Source: Planctomycetota bacterium | GTDB lineage: Bacteria > Planctomycetota > Planctomycetia > Pirellulales > PALSA-1355 | Length of the DNA stretch: 64,000 nucleotides | Direction: 5' to 3' | Assembly (NCBI GenBank): GCA_003389325.1 | Contig: QQVE01000002.1 | Span: 1 to 64,000, forward strand | In this document: piece by piece, positions 1-12,100 of the stretch | How the letters are laid out: each line of letters starts with the position of its first letter | How positions within the stretch are numbered: the stretch's first letter is position 1 | Notes under the pieces: generated by a model | Told to the model about the DNA's origin: nothing | The model's input: only the letters and a program-made list of their open reading frames with translations | Database searches by the model: none | Position numbers and translations under genes: made by a program

Positions 1-96
1 ATCGAAGAACTCGTTGACCTGGCCTACGAATGGTTCGGATACAAAGACAAGTTCGACATCGAAACATCGATCTACCCGCAAACCCTCGCGGCCTGA
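1..96 (+). CDS. C-terminal tail of a truncated gene, possibly a transposase
   Basis: An open frame enters from the left edge and ends at TGA 94-96, encoding about 31 residues that contain LVDLAYEWFGYKD and end in TLAA. The tail reads like a genuine protein C-terminus, with an amphipathic helix followed by a short basic or hydrophobic end. It resembles no domain of the surface protein that follows. A transposase is suggested only by context, because the next gene appears to have lost its 5' end at this junction. The family is not identified and the rest of the gene lies outside the window. Confidence 0.35.
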   Translation: MEELVDLAYEWFGYKDKFDIETSIYPQTLAA

Positions 97-189
97 GCCA
101 CTATCCCTTTTTCGTGGTCCTATTTAGTAGCTGGGTCCGGATTCTACGAGTACAGCGGTACGCATCAGGAATCGGTTGGCGGAGAGGAA

Positions 190-3100
190 GTGGAGTACTA
201 CTTCCCAATCGACAGCGATGGTTGGGTGGCACTGGGACAGGAATCCCTAAAGGAAGACTCCGCAGGCATAGAGCATAACTTCTATTTTACGACTGAGATT
301 CACGCCACATTTACGTACCACGCAGGCGAGAACCATTTCTTCAATCTCGTGCAGTCGGACGACGATCTTTGGGTGTTCATCAATGACAAATTGGCAATCG
401 ACATCGGAGGGGTCCATGAACCCCAGGACGGCGGCGTCAATCTGGACAATGTGGCTTCATACCTCGGGATCGTAGACGGAGGGACGTATCCACTCGACGT
501 GTTCTTCGCCGAGCGTCGCACAAAAGACTCACATATCAAAATCGGCACTACGATACCGGATCTGCGAACGGTTTCAGCAGACGTCCGCCTCGTCGAGAAT
601 ACGAACTTTCTGACCAATGACGAATCGGCCACAGGCATGCCGATGTCGTTCACCATTCCCGAGAACACGGAGGCCATCAGTTTTCAATTCAGCCAGCTGG
701 CGTTCGACCTCGCTGACCCTGACTCGATCAATGATGCCTTCGAATTGGCTCTGGTCGACGTCAACGGTCTGCCGCTCGTTCCTACCATCGGGCTTGGCCG
801 CGATTCCTTCTTCAATTTCACGGAGGAAGAGGCTCCTATCACGGCACGTGGGGCGACATTCGTTCCGGAAAGCCAGACTGTCGTGGTCGACGTGCGGCAC
901 GTTCCCGCGGGTGCCGTCGCGAAGCTTGTGGCGCGCCTGGTCAACAACGACGGCGACACGACGACGGAGGTCTACATCGACGAGGAGGTGCGTTTCCTCG
1001 AGCGGTTGGACACCGGCGACACCCCCTACCGGGAAATCGGCGGCTCCGTTGTTGTGGAGGCCGAGTATTTCACCGGCAATGCGGTTGGCGTTTCGAGCGC
1101 CGCGGACGCGTACTGGCAGAGAGAATCCATCGAGGGCGCCGGCGGAGGTTACGCCGTTGTCGCCAGCCCGAATACAGGGGTCAATACGGCGGAGACCACC
1201 AATGGACCACGCCTGGACTATCGCATCGATTTCACGACTCCCGGAGTCTACTACGCGTGGGTGCGGATGAAAGGCGCGTCGGGCGATGCCTCGGTGCACG
1301 TCGGCCTGGACGGCGTGCTGGCTTCGGGCAGCGGAGGGCTCAGCGACCAAAGCGGCAACTGGCATTGGGAAGAAGAGCAGGCGACTTCGGGTACGCGAGT
1401 CACGCTCGAGGTGGCGACACGGGGGATCCATACACTCAACCTGTGGATGCGTGAGGACGGAGTGGCGGTCGACCAGATTGCGCTGACTCGAAACAGCGCG
1501 TTTATTCCGTCCCTCCAAGCGGCCTCCACGAGTGCTCATAGCGAGTTGCTGCCGCTGGTGGAGAGCGACGGGCTGATCGCCGTTGAAGCGCAGAACTACT
1601 CCCGCAGCGTAATGGGGGGCGGCGCCGCTCCCGACCATCGCTGGACGCAGATCCCCGATTCTGCGGCGAGTAGCGGTACTGCAATGCGCGCCGCCCCCGA
1701 TAGCAACGTCGATGCCTACGATGCAGGTGAGGGCATCTCCGGTGGACCGCGATTGGACTACGAGATCGACTTTACGAATGCCGGCACGTACTACGTGTGG
1801 GTGCGCATGAAGGGGACGAATTCCAGTGGCACGGTACACGTCGGCCTGGACGGCACCTTGACGTCGGAAGACGGCGGACTCGTGGACATGAGCGGCCAAT
1901 GGCATTGGGAAGAAGAGCAGGCGACTACGAGTGCGCGGGTCACTGTTAGCGTGCCGACACCAGGCCTTCATACGCTCAACCTGTGGATGGGTGAGGACGG
2001 TGCGGCTGTCGACAAGTTCGTGCTGACGACAGATTCGCAATATATTCCGGTCGAAGTGGGCCCTGACGAGACCGTCCGCCAGGCATTCGCGTCCCCGCCG
2101 CTATCCTCCCCGCCACGGTCTACTTGGGGTTCGATCGATTATACGCGGCTGACTGACGTATCGACCGGCTTCGACGTGGCCTACCACCGCACATCCTTCA
2201 ATGAGGAGACGGACGTTCTTTATGTCGAAGCGAACCTTACGAACAACAGCCGATTCCGATTGCGAACGGATCAAGATCCTATTCTCGTCGGTGTGACAAA
2301 CATCTCGAAGCCGTTCGTTTCGTTGCACGAGCCAGATGGATACACGACAGAGGGCGTGCCGTTCTACGACGTGACCCAGTTGGCTTCCGGAGTCGGCGTT
2401 GACCAGCGGCACGACGGTGGCGACACGATTGACGGCGTCGTACTGCGATTTTCAAATCCGAACAACGTCCAATTCGGTTACGAACTAGTTGTACTCGGCG
2501 CGGTCAACCAGGCGCCGGCTTTCGAGACCGAACCCGTCACCGAAGTGCTCATCGATAACCCGAGCGGTTATGTCTACGATTCCGAGGCGATTGATCCCGA
2601 CAACGACCATGTTCAATATTCCGTGGTGGAGGGACCACCTGGGATGGACGTCGATCCGCTTGGAATTGTCACTTGGAGTCCTCTGCCTACTGGCGATATT
2701 GGACTACCGCATCCGGTCACGATTCGTGCGAGCGACGGCGAATTGTGGGTAGACCAATCATACAACGTAACGATCGTCGACATGCCCAATCGGCCCCCGC
2801 TGTTCACGACGACGCCCATCGTCGATGCATTCGCGGGAATTCCGTACATCTATCCCGCCGACGCGTTCGATGCCGATGGTGACGAGCTGACGTTCGCTGC
2901 ACCGACACGGCCGTCAGAGCCAATAGACACCGAGACGATGTTCAAGATCGATGGCTCGACGGGCCAAGCGACCTGGACACCGACGGTCGAGCAAATTGGC
3001 GACTCGTTCCCCGTCACGCTCACGGTCACCGACGGCATCGCCACTGACACCCAGACCTACCAGATCACGGTGCATCCCGACCCCGCCAATCGTCCACCGG

Positions 3101-6100
3101 TGATTACCAGCCAGCCCCGCGAGTTGTTCGAATTCACTGACGAGTTCAATCCAGCCGCGGGCGACGTTCAGCCGGATGGGTTCTTTATCGATCTGGAACA
3201 AGACGCCGAGCACATGGACACTGTCTCGATCACGCTGCCCGAGTTTTACGCCCCCAAGGTGGACGTATTCCTTCTGTTGGACGATACGGGCAGCTTTCGC
3301 GGTATCGGACCGGGACTTGTTGAGAAGTTTCCGGAGATTGTAAGCGAGCTTGAAACGACATTCGGCGACGACGTCGACTTTGGGTTCGGTGTTGGCCGAT
3401 TCGAAGACTACAGCACCTTCTCTGGCGACCCGCACATACCGTTCGCGATGCAGATGCCCATCACTCCAATCGACGCACAATCCTTTGCTCAAGACCTAAA
3501 CTCAGCTCTAAACACAGGAACGCCAGGTGGCGGCAAGGGAACGGCAACCTACCTTGAGGCTCTCTATCAAATTGCGACCGGCGCGGGATTTGACGGCAAC
3601 GGCAACGCGGATTTCAGCGACTACGGCGACGTTCTACCTCAATCAAGCGGTCTCGGCGGCGTCGCATTTCGACAAGGCGCCGTAAAGATCGTACTGGTCG
3701 CAACGGACACCGGCACGGCCTACTTGCCGGATGGAAACGAAACGATCACTGGGGCGGTTAATCCGCTGACTGGCGAGCAAACTGCGGTTCCTGTCGAAGA
3801 ACTACAGGGCCTTCTCTTCCGGGAGGATACTGACTTCGGTGGTCGAAATGCCTCGTTCCAACAAACTGTTGATGCACTCAATGGCTTGGACGCTGGGTTG
3901 GGCGTCATGGTGATCGGCCTTGGTGCCATTCCGATTAAGTCCGCCGACTTGATCGACGACATAGCGTATTCTTCCAGGTCTACACTCGAGGCATTGGCCA
4001 CACTAACGGGCGCGATCAACACGTCGACCGCATCGATACCGAACGGTATCGATGGGGGGGATGGGTATCCGGCCGACCCCATCGATCAGGGCGATCCGTA
4101 CTTCTTTCAGATCGATCTTGACGACACCCAAACGATTGCCGACGGCACTGTCCACGCTATCACCAACGCGATACTCAACCCTGATGTGAATATTCGGCTG
4201 CAGGCCGCAGACTCAGTCGTTGACATTTTTCCAACCGTCAGGCCAAACGTTTTCGGCGGCGTGCAAACAGAGTTCGACGTGACGTTTACGGGGGACGGGC
4301 GGGCACACAGCTTCGACCTGCAGTTCGTCAATGACGACACAAATCTATTGCTGGGATCGATTCCCGTCACGATCAACTACAACTACCGATACGACGTTGA
4401 AGCCAAGGATCCGGACAATGACTCTGTCACTTTCGAGCTCGTTGAAAAACCTGCTTGGGCATCGATGCCCGACCAAAATACCGGGATAATCGCAGGAAAA
4501 CCTGATGCTGCAGGTACTTATCACTTCAAGATTAGGGCAACCGACGGCAAGGGCGGCGAGGACATTCAGGAATTCGATCTCACCGTCACGATGGGTGACC
4601 CGAATGAAGATCCCGTTGTCCAGTCAATTGCGCCCACGGAAGCAACGGCCGGCATTACCTATCACTATGCGTTTGACGCCACGGATGCCGATCAAGATGA
4701 TCTCACGTTCTTGCTATTGGGTGACCCGCCGGGTGACGCGCCTGATGAGCTGCGTATCGACGCGGATACTGGCGTCATCACGTGGACTCCCAAGCGTGCC
4801 GATGTCGGCAGTCAGCCTGTCGCGGTCCGCGTTGAGGACGGGCGAGGCGGCAGCGCCGAACATAGCTTCACTATCCAGGTTGCGGACTCCGAGCTTCCAA
4901 CGGTCGATCCTGAATTCATCTCCGATCCAATCGAGGTCGCGGTTGCGGGCGAAAACTACATATACCGAGCCCGAGCCACAGACCAAGATGCCGACGACCT
5001 GACGTACCACGTCGCATCGGGCCCGCCGGGTCTGAGCATTGTGCAACAGACCGGAGACGTCGTTTGGACGCCTCGTGAGTCACAGATTGGCCAGTACGTC
5101 GTAGTGCTCCGCGTCGATGACGGTCGCAGAGGCGTCGACTTTCAGGTATTCGACATCGAGGTCGTCGCGACAAATCGAGCGCCCCGTATCATATCACAGC
5201 CAGCAACAATCGCGGCACCAGCAGACGGATTCAGCTACCAGCTTGTTGCTGATGACCCGGACGGCGATGTATTGACTTACTACATCGATCCAGTTTCCGA
5301 CGCGTTGAACATGGCGATCTCGTCCACGGGGTTGCTGACGTGGGATTCCGCCGACATTCAATTGGGAGACTTCCGCATAACGGCAACGGTGGCCGATGGA
5401 CGTGGCGGCGTAGACGACCAATCGTTTGTTCTGACGGTCGGATCAGACGCCCCGCCGACGATCACTGGCCCTGCGACGCTTTCGGCTACGCTGAATACGA
5501 CCTATAGCCAGCCCGTGGCTTCAACTGCCTCCACGCTCACTCTCGATGCTCTCTCGGAATCCCGTGGGATGTCAATCGTCGGTGGCAACCTGGAATGGAC
5601 ACCGCATCGTGTGGGTCAATTCCCGGTCATCCTTACGGCGACAGAGAATGGCATCGATACTGTTGAGAGTTTCACCATTCGTGTACTCGACACGACGGTT
5701 GACCAGCCGCCAATCGTCACCTCGACGCCAAAGCGGCCGGCCGTAGCGGATCGCACCTATCTGTATACGTTTTCAGCCTATGATCCCAATGGCGATGCGG
5801 TTTCGTTGGAGTTTGTGGACGATTCCGAGCTGTCGCCGGCACCAAGTTTCGAACCATCGACAGGATTGTTCAGTTGGACGCCAGCTGCAGGCGGTAACTA
5901 CCAACTAGTGTTTCGGGCCACCGCAGGTGGGCGGTCCACGACACAGACCTTCTCGCTGCCGGTACTCGACAACGCGCCGCCCCAAATTACCAGCGAAACG
6001 ACGTGGCCGAAGGCTTATCAATTCACTGCCGGTATGCCGGCTTCCCTTGATGCCTTCAGCGCGTTCGACCCCAATGGCGATGAATTCCAGTTTCGCTTAG

Positions 6101-9100
6101 AAGGTGCTCCTGACGGGCTAAGCATTTTGACCAATGGGGGGTTCGACAGCTGGACTCCCGACACCGTCGGCACGTACCAATTCAACGTTGTGGCCGAGGA
6201 AACGGCCGCCGATGCTTTGTCGTCCGTCCACCCAGTCATCGTCCGCATTGTCGAAGACCCGGGTCAGCCTAACGAGTCGCCGCAGGGCGAAGACGTGCAC
6301 AAATCCATCCAGGCTGGACGAACCTTCATTCAGCAGGTTCACGCAACGGACGGGGACGATGATCCGCTTACCTACACGCTTGCAGCGAACCCGGCCCCGC
6401 CAGCCGGTCTGACGCTCGACAACTATGGGCGCCTTCGTTGGGCGACAACGACTGACGATATCACAAGCTATGGCGCCCCGCATGTCTTCAAGGTGCTGGT
6501 CAGCGATGGTCGTACCTCTCCGACGGAAGTCAACTTCACGTTGCACGTCACGCGGGATCCCGTGCCTAATTTCCCGGCGCAGATCGAAGGCCAGCCACCC
6601 TACGGCGCCGTCATCAACCAGCTCTACGAGCACGACTTCGAGGGATTTGACCCCGACGGCGATTCGATCTTTTGGTATCTCGACGCAGCGCCCGACGGCG
6701 CCGACATCGACGTCGACAGTGGACTGTTGCGCTGGACGCCGACCAGCGAACAGCTCGGGCTCCAGGGATTCAAAGTCCGCGTCGTCGACACCAATGGTCA
6801 GGGAGAAGTGCTCGCCTATTCGGTGGACGTCCGTTCGAGCAACCTGCCGCCCCGTCTGGAAGCCGCTCCCGCCACGCAACTGCAAGAAGGCGTGCCCTTC
6901 GAGTTCGAGATCGTTGCCAGCGACCCAGAAGGCGATCCTCTTAAATTCATTTTCGGCGCGGGCTTGCCAGGCGCCGTCGGCAATCAGATGCAATTCGTCG
7001 ACGGAAAACTCGTCTGGACACCGAATGCCGATGACTTAGCCACGGGCACACATCCGCTCGAAATCAGAGTCGAAACTCCCGACGAGCAGTTCGACACGAT
7101 CACGACGACGCTCTACGTCGTTGCTGCCAGCGGCAATGATCTGCCGGTATTTATGACGACGCCGATCTTCTACGGGGTCGCGGGCGAGGCCTACCAGTAC
7201 CCAGCTCATGCCGACGACAACGATCCGATCACGTACGACTTCTCGGTCACTCCGACAGCACTTGGCATGACGATCAACACGTCGGACGGCACCCTTGACT
7301 GGCCCAACCCGGTACTCGGGCCCTACTGGGTCACGGTTTCGGCCGAAGACGTCAACAACGCCATCACCACGCAGCGTTACCTGCTGCAGATCGTCGATGC
7401 CAACAACACTCCGACAATCGAGTTGCCCGATACGATCAATCACCCCCTTGGAACCGACTTCAACCTCGATCTTCGGCTCTATGTCAACGATGCTGATTTC
7501 GATCCGCTGGACTACGACGTGACAATAGGCGGAGCCTTGCCAGATGGCATGGTCGTCAATGAGTTGGGGAGGATCTCCTGGGCTGCCGAGTCCCTCACTG
7601 AGGCGAGTCACACCATCGACGTCACCGTGACCGATCCGTTCGGCAAGACGGACACAGATTCCATGACCTTGGTCGCCGCTTCCGACAACACAGACCCGGT
7701 TGTGGGAGTCACTGCGAGCACCGACCTGGTTTACGAAGGCTTTCCCGTTACGTTCTTCGTCGAGGCGACCGATGATGTGGCCGTTTCCTCTCTCACGCTC
7801 CACCTCCTGCCGCCAGGCACCGCCCCCGAAGACGCGCTCGTCTTTCCGGTCGGCCGAGAGGGCGTCGTGCCGATCACGCTCAGCGACCTCGGCGACGGCA
7901 CGTTCGGCGACTACGATGTCTGGGCGGTGGCAATCGACACCGCGGACAACCCCGGCAGTTCCGACACGATCTCGGTCAGGCTCGCTGACATGCAGAATGA
8001 GCCGCCCGCGGTGCGTATCTTCTCGCCTACCCTCGATCAGGTCATCAGCGAGCCGGTCGACGTGATCGGCACCATCTTCGACCCAAGCGATCCTCCAGAT
8101 GCGATCACCTATACGATCAGTCTGATCCCCGTCGACTCCTCGTTCCCCTCCGAAGTCATCGATCTAGGCACCTTTTCCGGTGAGCGCACCGACGAACCGT
8201 TGGGGGCGGTCATCGATCCGACCCTCCTTCCCAACGGCAGCTACTTGCTGCGCGTCGAGGCGCACGACAATCTGTCGCCGACGTTTGGTATGGATCAGCG
8301 GCCGATCACCATCGACAGCCAACTCAAGCTGGGCAACTTTGCACTGTCGTTCACCGACATGGAAATCGACTTCACCGGTTTCCCGCTTTCGGTCACGCGC
8401 CAGTACGACACCCTTCGCGCGGCACAGTCGGGCGAGTTTGGCTATGGATGGCAGTTGAGTCTGCCAGACACGCGGATCCAGATCGAGAACGCCAACCCTA
8501 ACGACCCCTTCGTCGATAACACGCTGCTGACGATCACCCTGCCCGATGGCTCAACCGAGTCCTTCCGCTTCCTGCCCGAGCAACCGAGCGGTTGGGGGGC
8601 GATCGCAAATGGCTCGCTTCGCATGGCGACGGCCCGCTTCCTGCCCGCCGATCTCGCAACGACCAGCACGCTGACGTTGGTAACCCGCGACGGATTGCCG
8701 CGCGAGTTGACCCAGAGCAACGGCACCTCCGACCCCTACTACTACCGGCTCGACTCGCTCAGCGCAAGCGCCCGGTACAACCCCGCCGCGTTCGGCGACG
8801 ACTACCTGCTGACTACCCGCACCGGCGTGCGCCTGCTGATCGACTCCCAGACCGGCGACCTACTACGCATCATCGACAACAATGGCAACTCCGTCGCGTT
8901 CAACGGCAACCAGATCATCAACGACTCCGGCGACAGTAACGTTGCCATCACGCTGCACTACGAGTCCGGCCAGGCCGGCAGCCGCCGGGTCCGCGCCGTC
9001 GAGGGGCCCGACGGCAGCATGGTCCTCTATGGCTACAACCCCCAGGGAGAACTCGTCTCGGTCACCAACCGCGCGGGCGGAATCACCCAGTTCAACTACG

Positions 9101-12100
9101 AAGATCCCACGCGGCCGCATTACCTGACCGAAATCATCGACCCCCGCGGCGTTTCAGTCCTCAAGCTCGAGTTCGACCCTGCTACCGGTCGCGTGGAAAA
9201 CATCATCGACGCGTCTGGCCAGGGGGCCGAACTCGGCTACAACCTCGACCTGGGCGATGGGCTCTTCCTGGAAAGCATCAGCGACGCGGAAGGCAATCCC
9301 ACCGAACTGGTCCGCGATAGCCAGGGCAACACGCTGCGGCAGATCGAGCATCTGTTGGTCAACAAGGTCGACGAGCGATTCACCTACCTGATCACCCTCT
9401 ACGAGTACGATGCCCAGGGCAACCGCACGCGCGAAAGCGTGCCGTTCACCTACGACGACCCCAACACGCGCATCGACTACGTGCCCGCCGAAATCACCTG
9501 GGCCCAACAGTCCGACTACAACGAGACCACGGGCGACCTGGAGCGCATCGTCGACGCCTTAGGGAACGAGACGCTCTTCAAGGACTACGACGAGTTCGGC
9601 AACCCGCGCGAAATCGTCGATCCCCTCGGCAACTCGACCTTCAACTTCTACGACGGCAAGGGAAACCTGATCGAAACCAGGGATGCCGAAGGCAATATCA
9701 CCCGCTTCGAGTACGACCGCGGGCTGCCCACCGTCGTCAAGCAAGTCGTCGACGGTACCGAGGTCGAAATCTCTACGAGTCACTACAACTCCCTCGGGCT
9801 GCTGGAATGGGTCCAGGACGCCGACGGCTTCCGGCAGAACTTCTCCTACAACGACTTCAACGAGGTCACCAGTTCGTCGTACCTATGGGTCGATCCCGAC
9901 GATGCAGGCAACACGAAGACGGTCCAAACCTACACCGACCGCGACGACGAGGGGCGCGTCGTCGGCACGCGGCAACTCGTCGACGGCGTCGAGCTGTGGA
10001 GCACCACCACGGTCTATGCGGCCGGGCTGGTCGCTGAAACGATCGACCGCTACGGCATCAAGACGGAGAACATCTACGATGCCCGCGGCAACCTCATCGA
10101 AACCCGCACCCAGAGCACAGACGCGGCCGGCCAGCCAACGTGGATCGTCAGCCGCACCGTGTACGACGACAACGGCCGCGCGGTGTTCACGATCGACCCG
10201 CACGAAGATGCCAGTCCGGAGGATACCTTCCTCGCCGCCCCCGGCACGCACACGATCTACGACTCGCTGGGCCGCGTCGTCGAAACCCAGCGGCTCGACT
10301 CTATCGAGATTCACGTCGGTGACGATGGCATCGGCCTCCCCGGTTCCGCTGCGATGAACGTCGGCTCGGTACTCTCCAGCAGCGAAACTTTCTACGACGC
10401 CGTGGGCCGCGTCGACTACACTCGCCAGTACGACGGCACCGACTATCTCCTTTCCAAGAACGTGTATGACGCCGTCGGCCGGCTCGAGCAATCGATCCAA
10501 GATCTCGACGACGATCTGGACACGCTCGCCGACCAGCTCGTCACCCACTACTTCCACGACGCCGCCGGCCGCCAGATTCGCGTCCAAGATGCCCTGGGCA
10601 ACGAAACCCGCTACGTCTACGACAACGTGGGCCGCCAGGTGGCCGTGATCAGCCCGCTGGTGGTCGATCCCGACACAGGCGACTTCGTCTACGTCCGCGG
10701 CGAGACGGTCTACGACGAGCAGGGCCGCCGCGTGCAAGAGACCGAAAACCTCAAGCAAGCCACCCTCGACGAGAACGCGGCCGTGGACGACACGATGGCC
10801 CGCACGACCGATTATGAATACGAGGATGGGCGGCTGGCCGCGGTGGTGCTGCCGGGCGTCTTGGACGCCGATCCCGCCTCGGCCACCTACCAACAAGTTG
10901 TTCGCCCGCGGTACGCGTACACCTACGACATTTACGGCAATCAGAAGTCGATCACCGACCCCAAGGGCCGCGTGACCAAATTCACCTACGACGAGTTGCA
11001 TCGCCAGACGTCTCGCCAGTTGCCCGAAGGCGTGATTGCCGGCGACGGCTCCTTCACCGAGACCATGCAGTACGACGCTTTGGGGCAGCTTGAACTGTCG
11101 ATCGACTTCGAGGGGCGCCACACGGCGTATGGGTATGATGGGCTGGGCCGGCTGGCGAGCAAGGCGTATTTCGTCGACGCGGCCGCATACGACAATGGCA
11201 ACGGCACGCCGGCCGAAACGGTCGACTACACCAACGACGCCCTGGGCCGGGTGATCGAGATCGACGATTCGAACTTCGCATCCGCGACCACGCAGGATTA
11301 CGACGCCTTCGGCCGAGTCGAGCAGATCGCCAGCCCGCAGGGAATCATCAACTACGGCTACGACAACGTCGGCCGCCAGACACGGACGTGGACCAGCACC
11401 GACGCCGCGGGGCTGAGCGTCGTCAGCCACATGCGCTACGCGTACGATGAACTCGGCCGATTGGAGACGGTGACCGTCGTCGAGCGTAACGATTCGCCGG
11501 TTTCCGAGCAAACGACCTACCGCTACGACGACGTCGGCAATCTCAATCAGGTCGAGCATCCCGGCGGGGTCATCGCCGATTATGACTACGACGCGCTCCA
11601 TCGCCTGGTGCTGTTGCGCCACTTCGCCGACGACGGCGACGACCTCTACGAGGCCGGCATCGACACCCTACTGGCCGAATTCGACTACACCGTCGCCACC
11701 GACGGCAAGCGCTCCCGCGTGGTGGAGACGAACGATCTCGGCGATGTCACGACCATCGATTGGCTGTACGACGCCCTGGGCCGCCTGACCGAGGAGCGCT
11801 ACGACGCCGAGGGTACCGCGAGTGATTTCATCGCCCGCTACGCGTTCGACCTGGCCAGCAACCGCGTGCTGCTGGAAAAAGACCACGGCAACGCCGACCC
11901 CAACCCGCTCAGCTTCACGGCCGACGAGACGGTCGAGTATCGCTACGACAGCAACGACCGGCTGCTCGACGAAGTGCTCGACAAGGACGGCACCGCCGAC
12001 GACCGCAACACGGTCTACACGTACGACGGTACGCAGCAGGCAACGAAGACCGAGCGCGAGGGCGTGGTGCCCGAGAGCGGCGATGTGGTCAAGGCGACCA

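Noticed and set aside
9883-11622. A 579-codon open frame antisense to the RHS shell
   Set aside because: It lies fully inside the giant gene on the other strand, has no domain-like pattern, and is rich in the residues expected from the reverse complement of GC-rich YD repeats. It is a shadow frame.
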